23,483 nucleotides of DNA from Rhizobium sp. (GTDB taxonomy: Bacteria > Pseudomonadota > Alphaproteobacteria > Rhizobiales > Rhizobiaceae): the NCBI GenBank assembly GCA_003527225.1, contig DPXQ01000150.1:1-23483 (forward strand). Reading direction: 5' to 3'. The position numbers were made by a program, and so were the translations under genes. Below, piece by piece: positions 1 through 7,677 of this stretch; positions within the stretch are counted from its first letter, which is position 1, and every line of letters starts with the position of its first letter. The notes below the pieces were generated by a model, which was not told the origin of the DNA, did not search any database, and saw nothing but the letters and a program-made list of their open reading frames with translations.

Positions 1-2
1 CA

Positions 3-188
3 GACGAGCCCACCGCCGCGCTGGATAAGGACAGTGCGGCCGAGGTCGTGGATCTGTTGAAACGCATGGGCGAAGCACGGGGTACCACGACTTTGCTCGT
101 CACCCATGATAACCGCATCCTCGACCGCGCTGACCGTGTTCTGACATTGGAAGACGGCCGCATTGTCAAGATCGAGGAGCGAGGTTGA
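3..188 (+). CDS. ABC transporter ATP-binding protein, C-terminal fragment (runs off left edge)
   Basis: Only the last 61 codons are visible; the reading frame is open to the left edge. The fragment begins inside the Walker B/D-loop region (DEPTAALD) and continues with the H-loop motif (LLVTHD), followed by DRVLTLEDGRIV, the usual tail of LolD/MacB/DevA-type exporter ATPases. This class couples ATP hydrolysis to a FtsX-like permease that moves lipoproteins, macrolides or glycolipids outward. Walker A and the signature motif lie outside the window, so the subfamily and substrate cannot be fixed. It is the last gene of its operon in this direction: the stop is followed by about 400 bases without a plus-strand gene. 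Family identity is secure; substrate is unknown. Confidence 0.9.
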   Translation, partial: DEPTAALDKDSAAEVVDLLKRMGEARGTTTLLVTHDNRILDRADRVLTLEDGRIVKIEERG

Positions 189-212
189 ATACCATGTCTT
201 CCGACCGAGAGA

Positions 213-527
213 TCACTTCATTCGAGCTTCAACATCGACAATCACGCTGATCCGAGAAGTGGGAGAAAATCGGTGCATACCCATTGTCGTGCCGGCTTCG
301 AGATCACTTTGGGCTTGAGGGACTTCCTTCAGTGGGTCGTCATGGGTGGTGCTCGAAATCTCCTTGTCAGTCGCCACCACGATGGTTGGCCTCTTGCTCG
401 GTTCGGCCGTCGAATAATACGAGCGAAGCTCGCCGAAGCCATTGGTGTTGATGCTGCTCTCAAAGGCAAAAATGGCCTCCCGTATTGTCGTCGCAATGTT
501 CTGCTCACAGGCGTCAACAGTGTTCAC
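213..527 (-). CDS. Possible small hypothetical protein (104 aa), uncertain
   Basis: A 104-codon minus-strand frame begins with GTG at 527. I do not recognise the product. It has no signal peptide or membrane segment, and its composition is ordinary (mixed charged residues, a possible helix near residues 12-26 with IREAIFAFESSI). In its favour, the minus strand reads TATAAT inside the dyad at 558-584, about 30 bases upstream of the start, so it could be divergently transcribed from the nucleotidyltransferase gene at 601. Against it, the start is GTG with only a weak GGGA preceding it, and the opposite strand is also open for 94 codons. Treat it as tentative; it may simply be non-coding. Confidence 0.3.
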   Translation of the reverse strand: MNTVDACEQNIATTIREAIFAFESSINTNGFGELRSYYSTAEPSKRPTIVVATDKEISSTTHDDPLKEVPQAQSDLEAGTTMGMHRFSPTSRISVIVDVEARMK

Positions 528-557
528 ATCCCATCTTGTTCCCTGGCTATTCGTTGA

Positions 558-584
558 TTATACTGTTTTTAAGGAACAGTATAA
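558..584. promoter_or_regulatory. 27-bp dyad with 10-bp perfect arms and face-to-face -10-like sequences
   Basis: Arms TTATACTGTT (558-567) and AACAGTATAA (575-584) are perfect inverted repeats around a 7-base centre. Each arm carries a -10-like sequence: TATAAC at 580-585 on plus and TATAAT on minus. The plus copy lies about 15 bases upstream of the ATG at 601, which would give a very short leader. The likely role is an operator plus core promoter for the gene at 601, and perhaps for a minus-strand transcript. The CTG...CAG core resembles a gammaproteobacterial LexA box but the spacing (11) is wrong. Confidence 0.55.
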
Positions 585-600
585 CGTCGGAGTCGAGCTT

Positions 601-1695
601 ATGAAGTCCATCGACCTCATCTACCAGACGATGCTCGCCGAGCTGGGCCAGCGCTCACTCGACGCCGCGTGGACTTCCGATTTTCCCCCGGAAGGCCGGT
701 TCACTCCGGCGAACATCAAGGGGCGCAAGTACTGGTACTTCGACATCCCGGATGGACATGGCGGTACGAAACGTCGCTACGTCGGTTCTGCGGACGATCC
801 GGATATCGCGCAGCGCGTAGCTAATCACAAGCGCGACAAGGACGATCTGCGCGCCCGCAGGCGCATGGTCAACACCCTGACCCGCGAAGGCGGCATGATC
901 GCTCCTGATGCCATGTCGGGCGACATCGTCGAGGCTCTTGCCGACGGCGGACTCTTCCGGCTCCGGGGTGTTCTCATTGGTACGGTGGCCTTTCAGTGCT
1001 ATTCCGGACTGCTCGGCGTCCGCCTTCCCATGGCTGCGATCCTGACCGGCGACGCGGACATCGCCCAGGATTATGCCATCAGCCGGGAGGTTGAAGACAG
1101 CCTGCCTCCGATCGTCGAGCTGCTGCAGGGCGTTGACGCCAGCTTCCGGCCGGTTCCTCATCGATCGGGATCTGCGGCCTCGTCGGCGTTTCAGAATGCC
1201 GACGGCTACCGGGTCGAATTCCTGACGTCGAACCGTGGTTCGGATGACTACATCGACCAGCCGGCGAAGATGCCCGCCCTTGGCGGCGCCAGCGCGGATC
1301 CACTCCGCTTTCTTGACTTCCTCATCAGGGAACCCGTCAGGACAATGCTGCTCCATCGGAGCGGTGTCCCGGTCGTCGTCCCGGATCCGTCCCGGTATGC
1401 GATCCACAAGCTTATCGTCGCCAGCCGCCGGCACACTGACGGGCAGGGGCCAGCGAAGCGGGAGAAGGATGTCCGGCAAGCGGCACTCCTCTTTGAGGCT
1501 CTGCAGCAGACAAGGCGATCTGCTGACTTGGCACTCGTCTACAACGAAGCGTGGGAGCGCGGACCTGCGTGGCAGGAAGGCATTCGAACCGGGGCGGGGA
1601 TGCTGCCGGCACAAGATGCCGAACGGTTCGAGACGGTCTTGATCGAGGGAGCAAAAAAGAACCGGGAGGACATCGAGCTTCCATTTGGGAAGTAA
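601..1695 (+). CDS. GSU2403-family nucleotidyltransferase-fold protein
   Basis: 364 residues. The frame extends further upstream to 442, but the start at 601 is preferred because GGAG lies 8 bases before it and the dyad promoter would otherwise sit inside the gene. Residues 1-95 form a basic N-terminal region (YWYFDIPDGHGG, then many K/R). Residues 122-158 carry the nucleotidyltransferase-fold signature: LIGTVAFQCY (GT at 127-128), then TGDADIAQDY with D151 and D153 as the probable metal-binding pair. This matches the NTP_transf_8 / GSU2403 family, whose biochemical role is not established; fold relatives include toxin-antitoxin nucleotidyltransferases. It stands alone: no antitoxin-like partner is adjacent, and an 9-bp-stem hairpin follows the stop. 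Family call is good, function unknown. Confidence 0.8.
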   Translation: MKSIDLIYQTMLAELGQRSLDAAWTSDFPPEGRFTPANIKGRKYWYFDIPDGHGGTKRRYVGSADDPDIAQRVANHKRDKDDLRARRRMVNTLTREGGMIAPDAMSGDIVEALADGGLFRLRGVLIGTVAFQCYSGLLGVRLPMAAILTGDADIAQDYAISREVEDSLPPIVELLQGVDASFRPVPHRSGSAASSAFQNADGYRVEFLTSNRGSDDYIDQPAKMPALGGASADPLRFLDFLIREPVRTMLLHRSGVPVVVPDPSRYAIHKLIVASRRHTDGQGPAKREKDVRQAALLFEALQQTRRSADLALVYNEAWERGPAWQEGIRTGAGMLPAQDAERFETVLIEGAKKNREDIELPFGK

Positions 1696-1718
1696 GGTAG
1701 CGTCAGGACGCTCGTCAT

Positions 1719-1747
1719 GCTGTTGCGCCCGTGAAGCTCGCAACAGC
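1719..1747 (+). terminator. Hairpin after the nucleotidyltransferase gene
   Basis: GCTGTTGCG (1719-1727) pairs perfectly with CGCAACAGC (1739-1747) across an 11-base loop, 24 bases after the stop at 1695. There is no T-run, so it is a possible Rho-assisted terminator or 3' stabiliser rather than a classical intrinsic terminator. Confidence 0.4.
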
Positions 1748-1867
1748 GTAACCGTCATGGCTTTCAAGCCTGACTAGCCGCGGCATAGACACTGTAGCCC
1801 GATGCGGTTCTCTTGGTGATGGCGCTCGATATCTTGACGATCACGCTGCCGCCGAGATTTTCGCGAG

Positions 1868-2569
1868 ATGTCGCATAGCGTTCTGAGATCGTCCATCTCG
1901 CACGACCTCAGGACACCGCTCGCGACCATCACCGGTGCCGTCACCGGCCTTCGCCAGCTCGGCGAACGAATGACGCCGGAAAACCGCGACGATCTTCTGC
2001 AGTCGATCGAGGAAGAGAGTGGGCGGATGAGTCGCTTCGTGGCCAATCTTCTCGACATGACGCGGATCGAGGCGGGTACGCTGAAGCCAAAGCGGGACTG
2101 GGTGGACGTCGCCGACGTGGTGCAGTCCGCCGTCGAGCGGACCCGCAAGCACGCGCCGGGGCGGTTGATCGAGACGGGCATTGCAGCTGATCTTCCCCTG
2201 ATCCGTGGCGACAGCGTGCTCCTTGGTCAGGTACTGTTCAACCTGCTCGACAATGCGGCGAAGTATGGCGGCGACGAGCCTGTCAACGTTTATGCCCGAC
2301 GTGACGGCAAGGATGTGCTGATCGCGGTTACCGATCTCGGCAAGGGTATTCCACCCGAGGATCTGTACCGCATCTTCGAAAAATTCTACCGCAGGGGAAA
2401 GCCGGACGGACGTGCGCCGGGCACCGGGCTTGGCCTTTCCATCGCCCGCGGTTTCGTCGAGGCCATGGGCGGCAAGATCCATGCGGAAAGCCCTGCACTC
2501 AAGAAGCGGGGCACGCGCATCGTCATGCGGTTTCCCGGAGCCGACGAAGCAAGGGGCGATCTCCGATGA
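1868..2569 (+). pseudogene. kdpD: kdpD sensor kinase remnant: catalytic C-terminus only
   Basis: 233 codons survive of a protein that is normally near 900. The remnant starts almost exactly at the dimerisation/phosphoacceptor helix: SSISHDLRTPLATI places the phospho-His at residue 12. The ATPase core follows, with N-box NLLDNAAKYGG, G1 DLGKGIPP, F-box FEKFYR and G2 GTGLGLSIA. Missing are the N-terminal KdpD and USP domains, the four membrane helices and the GAF region that sense K+ and turgor. No good ribosome site precedes the ATG at 1868, and upstream sequence (1696-1867) shows no KdpD similarity, so this looks like a deletion or rearrangement junction near 1868. The stop overlaps kdpE (ATGA), the normal kdpDE arrangement. 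If expressed it would be a cytosolic kinase core without a sensor. Confidence 0.85.
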
Positions 2570-3252
2570 ACCAGTCCCGCATCCTGGTGGTGGATGACGA
2601 GCCGCAGATCCAGCGTTTCCTGAAACCGTCGCTGACGGCCGCAGGCTACGAGGTGGTCGAGGCCGGCACGGGTGCCGAGGCGCTCAAGGCCGTCGCGACC
2701 AAGGCGCCGGACCTCGTCATCCTCGATCTCGGCCTGCCGGACATGGACGGCAAGGAGGTGATCGCGAGCCTTCGGGGCTGGTCCGACATTCCGATCGTCA
2801 TTCTGTCCGCTCGTGACCGGGAGAGCGAGAAAATCGCAGCGCTCGATCTGGGCGCGGATTATTATGTGGAAAAGCCCTTCGGGATCGGCGAACTGACGGC
2901 GCGCATCCGCAACGCGCTCCGCCACTGGGGCAGGCGTGACGCGATCCCCGAAATCATGGAGGTCGAAGGCCTGACCATCGACCCGATCCGTCGTCTCGTT
3001 ACCCGGGGTGCGGAGGTCGTCCATCTGACTCCCAAGGAATACGATCTGCTGCTGCTTCTCGTCCGTCATTCGGGCCGCGTCGTGACCCATCGGACCCTGC
3101 TGACGACAGTCTGGGGTTCGGCCCATGGCGATGACCTGCACTATCTTCGCGTCTTCGTCGGCCAGCTTCGCCAGAAGATCGAGCAGGACCCGACGCAGCC
3201 CAAAATCGTGCGGACCGAGCCTGGGGTAGGCTATCGGTTGATGATCGACTAG
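2566..3252 (+). CDS. kdpE: KdpE response regulator (OmpR family)
   Basis: 228 residues, full length. The receiver domain (about 3-120) has the acidic pair D10/D11, phospho-acceptor D54 in VILDLGLPDMDG, S81 and K103 (VEKPFG). The OmpR/PhoB winged helix (about 130-226) ends in the typical VRTEPGVGYRL. In intact systems KdpE is phosphorylated by KdpD and activates kdpFABC, the high-affinity K+ pump, under low K+. Here the start overlaps the kdpD stop (ATGA), suggesting translational coupling, but the kinase lacks its sensor half and no kdpFABC is in the window. The protein itself shows no damage. It may be an orphan, act on pump genes elsewhere, or be decaying. Confidence 0.93.
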   Translation: MNQSRILVVDDEPQIQRFLKPSLTAAGYEVVEAGTGAEALKAVATKAPDLVILDLGLPDMDGKEVIASLRGWSDIPIVILSARDRESEKIAALDLGADYYVEKPFGIGELTARIRNALRHWGRRDAIPEIMEVEGLTIDPIRRLVTRGAEVVHLTPKEYDLLLLLVRHSGRVVTHRTLLTTVWGSAHGDDLHYLRVFVGQLRQKIEQDPTQPKIVRTEPGVGYRLMID

Positions 3253-3385
3253 ATGCTGTGGTGGTAGAGAACTACACCGAGCACCACTGTTGCGCGTGAC
3301 GGATTGCCCGCCACGTGGCTCGTTGCTGTCGTCCGGCGCCGCAAAAACCGCACAAATGTTCAAGTCCGGTTTTCGTTTTGCAAGC

Positions 3386-3410
3386 CAGATAGCGGACAGT
3401 CCGCTATCTG
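3386..3410. repeat. 25-bp palindrome between convergent genes
   Basis: CAGATAGCGGAC (3386-3397) is the exact reverse complement of GTCCGCTATCTG (3399-3410), with a single central base. It lies between the ends of kdpE (3252) and the iron ATPase gene (3442), which converge. It could form a cruciform or a hairpin ending both transcripts, but neither side has a T-run. A protein-binding site is the alternative. Confidence 0.5.
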
Positions 3411-3441
3411 CCCCAAAACACCCCTTTCTACATCATGACCC

Positions 3442-4194
3442 CTACGGCGCCCCGTCCACGATCACCATCGGCCGCCCTTGCGTACACGTCTCGATGCGCG
3501 CCTCCACCTTGTAGACGTCGCTCAGCATGGCGGGCGTGATGACGTCGAGGGTGGGGCCGTTGGCGACGAGGCGGCCGGAGGAGACGACCATGGCGTGATC
3601 GCAGTAGCGCATGGCGTGGTTGAGGTCGTGCAGCGCGATCAGCACGGCGATGCCGCTCTTCTTCGCTAGGCTGCGCATATATTCCAGCACCTCGATTTGG
3701 CGGAAGAGGTCGAGCGCGGAGGTCGGCTCGTCCATCAGCAGGATCTTCGGCTTCCGGACCAGCGCCTGGGCGATGGCGACGAGCTGGCGCTGGCCGCCGG
3801 AAAGCGCGCCGAGATCGCGGAAGGCGAGGTCGGATATTCCGAGCGAGGCGAGGCTATTGTCGATCTCGCGCAGTTCGTCGTCCGCCACGCGCCAGCCGGA
3901 GCCCTGCTTGGCGGCGAGCAGCACGGATTCGTAGACGGTCAGCACCGCGTTGGCGCCGGTGTCCTGCGGCATGTAGCAGATCGGCCTTGCAATGGCGTCC
4001 GCCCCGTCGACATGCGCCACGCCTTCGCCCTTGAGGAGCCCGGCGATGCGCTTGAACAGCGTCGACTTGCCCGCCGCGTTGGGGCCGATCACGGCGGTCA
4101 GCGCCCCGCCCTCGATCGGGCCCGTGGTGATGTCGGCGAAGACGGTGGCGCGGCCATAGCGCGCGCCGATGTTTTCGAGCGTGAGGGCTACCAT
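3442..4194 (-). CDS. Iron-complex ABC transporter ATP-binding protein (FecE/FhuC type)
   Basis: 250 residues, the normal length for the siderophore/vitamin B12 importer ATPases. Walker A is GPNAAGKST (37-45), Q-loop Q77 (YMPQ), signature LSGGQRQ (131-137), Walker B ILLMDEP (151-157) and H-loop H189 (ALHDLNHAMRYCD, characteristic of this subfamily). It powers ferric-chelate import with the permease encoded just upstream. The ATG at 4194 overlaps the permease stop by 7 bases, indicating coupling. It is the last gene of a four-gene operon running from 7592. Metal/chelate class is inferred from the family and the iron box upstream; the exact ligand is unknown. Confidence 0.93.
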   Translation of the reverse strand: MVALTLENIGARYGRATVFADITTGPIEGGALTAVIGPNAAGKSTLFKRIAGLLKGEGVAHVDGADAIARPICYMPQDTGANAVLTVYESVLLAAKQGSGWRVADDELREIDNSLASLGISDLAFRDLGALSGGQRQLVAIAQALVRKPKILLMDEPTSALDLFRQIEVLEYMRSLAKKSGIAVLIALHDLNHAMRYCDHAMVVSSGRLVANGPTLDVITPAMLSDVYKVEARIETCTQGRPMVIVDGAP

Positions 4195-5264
4195 GCGCGC
4201 CTCCGGTTGGTGAAGATCAGCGAGAAGAAGAAGGGCACGCCCACGAGCGCCGTGATGACGCCGATTGGCAGGATGGCGCCGGGGATAAGCATCTTCGAGA
4301 GGACCGAGGTGACCGAGAGCATGAGCGCCCCGCAGATCGCCGAGCCCGGCAGGAAGAAGCGCTGGTCCTCGCCCACCACCATGCGGGCGATATGCGGGCC
4401 GACGAGGCCGATGAACCCGATCGTGCCGACGAAGGAGACGGGGATCGCGGCCAGCAGGCTGACGAGCAGCATGGTCTCCAGCCGAAGCGCCCGGACATTG
4501 ACGCCGAAGGAGGCGGCCTTGTCGTCGCCGAGGCGCAGTGCGGTCAGCGCCCAGGACCTGCGAGCGAAGAGCAGCACGACGACGAGGAGGATCGCGCCGG
4601 TGACCGCCACCTTGGCCCAGGTGGCCTTGGTCAGCGAGCCCATGGTCCAGAAGACGACGGCGGCGAGCGCCTGTTCGGAGGCGAGATATTCGAGCAGCGA
4701 CAAGAGCGCGTTGAAGGTGAAAACCAGCGCGATGCCGAGCAGCACGATGGTCTCGACCGTCACGCCACGCAGTGTCGAGACGCCGTAGATGAAGAGCGAG
4801 GCGCCCATGGCCATCAGGAAGGCGTTGATCGGGATCATGTATTCGACTGCCGCCGGGAAGACCGCCACGCCCGTGACGAGGCCGAGCGCCGCGCCGAAGC
4901 CGGCGGCGGCGGAAATGCCGAGGGTGAAGGGGCTCGCCAGCGGATTGGCGAGGATGGTCTGCATCTGCGCGCCGGCGAGCGACAGGCAGGCGCCGACGGT
5001 GACCGCCATCAGCGCCACGGGCATGCGGATGTCCCAGATCACCACGCGAAGCTGCACGTCGACATCGGACGGCGAGAGCACGGCGGAGATCACCTGGCCG
5101 AGCGAATAGCGCGCCGGCCCGAGCGCCATGTCGGCGGCGATTGAGAGGATGAGGCAGGCGAAGAGGCCTGCGAGGATGGCGATCCTGCGGCCGGCGAGTG
5201 CGCGATAGGCGCGCCGGGTTTCGGCCGGCGCCTCCACGGCCCCGCTTTCGGTGATGGCGGCCAT
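4188..5264 (-). CDS. FecCD-family permease for an iron complex
   Basis: 358 residues. The frame opens further upstream, but the ATG at 5264 (MAAITESG) is chosen because it forms an ATGA overlap with the stop of the preceding binding-protein gene. A first membrane helix lies near residues 28-48; several others follow, consistent with the about ten helices of the family. Family landmarks include GAQMQTILANPLASPFTLG, the region contacting the binding protein, and GFIGLVGPHIAR, the segment that couples to the ATPase. Only one permease gene is present, so it probably works as a homodimer. Expected location is the inner membrane, moving a ferric chelate from the periplasm to the cytoplasm. Confidence 0.93.
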   Translation of the reverse strand: MAAITESGAVEAPAETRRAYRALAGRRIAILAGLFACLILSIAADMALGPARYSLGQVISAVLSPSDVDVQLRVVIWDIRMPVALMAVTVGACLSLAGAQMQTILANPLASPFTLGISAAAGFGAALGLVTGVAVFPAAVEYMIPINAFLMAMGASLFIYGVSTLRGVTVETIVLLGIALVFTFNALLSLLEYLASEQALAAVVFWTMGSLTKATWAKVAVTGAILLVVVLLFARRSWALTALRLGDDKAASFGVNVRALRLETMLLVSLLAAIPVSFVGTIGFIGLVGPHIARMVVGEDQRFFLPGSAICGALMLSVTSVLSKMLIPGAILPIGVITALVGVPFFFSLIFTNRRRAW

Positions 5265-6400
5265 CAGTTCGTCTCCCCGTTCAGCGAGACGAAATAGCCG
5301 GGCCTGTAGGGCACGGGCAGGAATTTCTCGTGCAGCTCTCGGAAGGTGGCATCCGGGTCGAGATCGGCGAACACCTCCGGATGGAACCATTTGGCGAACC
5401 GCTGCACGGCGACGAAGTCGTAGGGCGTGCCATAGAACTGGTGCCAGATGGCGTGGACCTTGCCGGCCTTGACGGCGGACAGGCTGTCGAAGGGTCGGCG
5501 CGCCATCATCGCCGCGAGCTTGGCCCGGGCCGCGTCGCGATCGGCGCCGGGGCCGATGGAGACGAACTGGTTGATGTCCGACTGCTTCGCCCAGTTCGCG
5601 CCGGTGACGACCACCATGTCCGGATCGGAGACGATCAACTGCTCGGGGTTCAGGTCGCCGGAGAAGGTGTCAAAGAAGTCGGCACCGATATTGTATCCGC
5701 CGCCGAGCGCGATCATCTTGCCGAAATTGACCGGCCCGAAGGTGCGGCAGCATACCTCGTCGCCGACGATGCCCGGCGCCCGCTCGATATAGACCTTGGG
5801 CTGCTTGAGTTCGGGATGCCCGGCAAGCCGGTCGGCGACGCGCTTGAGCTGCGCGCGGCGATGGTCGATCAGCGCCTCGGCCTTCTCCTCGTTGCCGAAC
5901 AGCTTGCCGAGGATCGTGATGGATTTCTCCATGTTGGCGTCCGGATCGGCGCGGAAGTCTATATAGACGAGCTTGATGCCGGCGGCGGCGAGCGTCTGTT
6001 CGAGCCCGCTTTCCTTCGCCGCCGTCAGCGATTCGAGATTGAGCGTCATCGCGTCCGGTTTCAGCGCGATAGCCGATTCGAGATCGAAGGTGCCGTCGCC
6101 GACATAGCCAAAGCGCGGCAGGTCGGCGATCTTGGGGAACACTTCCAGATTGTTGCTGTAGGTATCGTAGTCCTTGGTGATCAGGTCGTCGCGCCAGCCG
6201 ATGATGGTGTCGAAGGCGTGCTTGCCCGCGAGTGCGGCGATCACACTCACCTGCCGGGCCTCGCCCACGAGAACGCGCCCGGCCGGTATGTCGATATCGA
6301 CGGTGCGGCCCGCGGCGTCAACGATCTCCTCGGCGAGCACTGGGGTGGAAAGAAGCGGGAGGATGGCGGTGGCCGCCTTGAGGATGGAAGATGTCTTCAT
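5264..6400 (-). CDS. Iron-complex periplasmic binding protein, paralog 2
   Basis: 378 residues from the ATG at 6400 (MKTSSILK), which begins a Sec signal peptide ending near PVLA-EEIV; a longer frame to 6481 would add 27 implausible residues, and AAGG precedes the chosen start. The mature protein is a class III (helical-linker, TroA/FecB fold) binding protein: VDAAGRTVDIDIP opening, GTFDLESAIALKPDAM, and a C-terminal HAIWHQFYGTPYDFVAVQRFAKWFHPE reduced here to its key residues H, W, H, F, Y. A vicinal cysteine pair (EVCCRTFG) before NFGKM is shared with the neighbouring paralog. It lies 55 bases downstream of that paralog and overlaps the permease gene. It delivers ligand to the single FecCD permease. 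Confidence 0.9.
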   Translation of the reverse strand: MKTSSILKAATAILPLLSTPVLAEEIVDAAGRTVDIDIPAGRVLVGEARQVSVIAALAGKHAFDTIIGWRDDLITKDYDTYSNNLEVFPKIADLPRFGYVGDGTFDLESAIALKPDAMTLNLESLTAAKESGLEQTLAAAGIKLVYIDFRADPDANMEKSITILGKLFGNEEKAEALIDHRRAQLKRVADRLAGHPELKQPKVYIERAPGIVGDEVCCRTFGPVNFGKMIALGGGYNIGADFFDTFSGDLNPEQLIVSDPDMVVVTGANWAKQSDINQFVSIGPGADRDAARAKLAAMMARRPFDSLSAVKAGKVHAIWHQFYGTPYDFVAVQRFAKWFHPEVFADLDPDATFRELHEKFLPVPYRPGYFVSLNGETN

Positions 6401-6455
6401 GGAATGGGCCTTGGAATTGGAACTGGCGGAGACCGGGGCCTGCGGCGCGAATGTG

Positions 6456-7592
6456 TTACGAACCGCCGCCGAGCGTGGCAAAATAGCCGGGGTGGTAATC
6501 GACCGGCAGGAAGCGCTCGTGCAGCTGCTTGAAGGTCGCGTCCGGATCGAGGTCCTTGAAGAGGTCCGGATGTAGCCACTTGGCGATCTGCTGCACGGCT
6601 ACGAACTGGTAGGGGCTGTTGTAGAACTGGTGCCAGATGGCATGGACATTGCCGTCCTCAACCGCCTTCACGCCGGTAAAGCCGGGGCGCTGCATCAGGG
6701 CGGTGAGTTTCTTGCGGGCCTCCGCCTCGTCGGCGCCCGGACCGACGCCCACCCACTTGCCGCCGGGAACGTAGAGCTCCCAGTTCGAGCCGGTGACGAT
6801 GATCTGGTCCGGATTGGAAGCGATGATCTGTTCGGGGTTAACCGTGCCGAAGGTGCCGGGAATGATGTCCTTCGCCATGTTGACGCCGCCGGCGAGCTCG
6901 ACCATCTTGCCGAAGTTCTCGTTGCCGAAGGACATGCAGCAATCATCGGAATAGCCGCCCGCGCGCTCAATGAAAACCACCGGCTTCTCGATGCCGCCGA
7001 CCTTGGCCAGCGTGTCGGTGACCCTGGCGATTTCGTCCTGGCGGAATTTCACGAACTCCTCGGCCTTGTCCTCTTCGCCGAACAGAGTGCCGATGATGCG
7101 CATCGACTGGTCGGTGTTCTCCATCGGCTTTTCCCGGAAGTCGAAATAGACGAGCGGGATGCCGACGTTGGCGAGCTTCTCGATATAGCCCGACTCCTCG
7201 GTTGCCGTTTTCGCCTCGGTGTTCATGATGATCACGTCGGGCTTCAGCGCCACGGCCTGCTCGATGTCGAAGGTGCCGTCCTTCATGCCGCCGAAGGTCG
7301 GGATCTTTTCCATCTCGGGGAACTTCCGGAGATAGATGTTGTAGCCGTCGAGGTCGGCCTTGCGGAAATCGTCGCGCCAGCCGACCACGCGCTTGAACGG
7401 GTCGTTCGTGTCGAGAGCTGCGGTGAAATAGATTTGCCGGCCTTCGCCGAGGATCACCCGCTCGACGGGCACATTGACCGAGACTTCGCGGCCGGTAATG
7501 TCCGTGATCTTGACCATGTCAGCCGGCGCAAAACCCGGAAAAAGAGCGAGCGAAATCGTGGCAGCGCGAGCCACCATATTGAAATGAAACAC
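6456..7592 (-). CDS. Iron-complex periplasmic binding protein, paralog 1
   Basis: 378 residues, exactly the length of the paralog downstream and clearly similar over the whole length (shared GWRDD, DGTFD, ALKPD, YFDFR/YIDFR, LFG-EE, CC-FG, NFGKM, GVGPGAD/SIGPGAD, HAIWHQFY, DLDPDATF). The start is GTG at 7592, supported by AAGGAG seven bases before it; an ATG at 7577 is the alternative. A signal peptide runs to about FAPA-D. The fold is that of FecB/BtuF-type binding proteins. A Cys-Cys pair (DDCCMSFG) is conserved with paralog 2. It is the first gene of the operon, 34-61 bases below a strong sigma70-type promoter overlapped by a RirA-type iron box. Confidence 0.9.
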   Translation of the reverse strand: MFHFNMVARAATISLALFPGFAPADMVKITDITGREVSVNVPVERVILGEGRQIYFTAALDTNDPFKRVVGWRDDFRKADLDGYNIYLRKFPEMEKIPTFGGMKDGTFDIEQAVALKPDVIIMNTEAKTATEESGYIEKLANVGIPLVYFDFREKPMENTDQSMRIIGTLFGEEDKAEEFVKFRQDEIARVTDTLAKVGGIEKPVVFIERAGGYSDDCCMSFGNENFGKMVELAGGVNMAKDIIPGTFGTVNPEQIIASNPDQIIVTGSNWELYVPGGKWVGVGPGADEAEARKKLTALMQRPGFTGVKAVEDGNVHAIWHQFYNSPYQFVAVQQIAKWLHPDLFKDLDPDATFKQLHERFLPVDYHPGYFATLGGGS

Positions 7593-7625
7593 GGTTTTTC
7601 TCCTTGCGTTTCGGAATTTGCGGCG

Positions 7626-7653
7626 ATTATGATTTCATGACTTTTCTAGTCAA
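7626..7653 (-). promoter_or_regulatory. Sigma70-type promoter of the iron ABC operon
   Basis: On the minus strand, -35 TTGACT (7648-7653) and -10 CATAAT (7626-7631) are separated by 16 bases. Each hexamer differs from consensus at one position. The expected start of transcription is near 7618, leaving a leader of about 25 bases that contains AAGGAG before the GTG at 7592. Confidence 0.6.
7638..7652. promoter_or_regulatory. Candidate RirA box (iron-responsive operator)
   Basis: TGACTAGAAAAGTCA (minus-strand reading) fits the TGA-N9-TCA pattern described for RirA sites in rhizobia, with 5-bp perfect arms. It overlaps the -35 of the minus-strand iron operon and lies 26 bases before the GTG of the plus-strand methyltransferase, so RirA-Fe/S could repress one or both when iron is plentiful. 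Position and pattern are seen; binding is inferred. Confidence 0.55.
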
Positions 7654-7677
7654 GAAATATCTTTTAGAAGGCTTCCA

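Noticed and set aside
560..582. LexA (SOS) box reading of the CTG...CAG dyad
   Set aside because: CTG and CAG are 11 bases apart rather than 10, and alphaproteobacterial LexA uses a direct GTTC-N7-GTTC motif.
655..1767. 370-codon open frame on the minus strand opposite the nucleotidyltransferase gene
   Set aside because: Arg/Pro-rich shadow of a GC-rich gene; the plus strand has clear family motifs and a promoter.
1770..1860. Minus-strand peptide SVIVKISSAITKRTASGYSV followed by YAAASQA and a stop
   Set aside because: Resembles the end of a lost gene next to the kdpD break, but too short and without a recognisable family.
3697..4788. Long plus-strand frame across the iron ATPase and permease genes
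   Set aside because: Antisense shadow; the minus strand carries Walker motifs and permease helices.
5330..6532. 400-codon plus-strand frame opposite the binding-protein gene
   Set aside because: Shadow with repeated low-complexity charge pattern and no family features.
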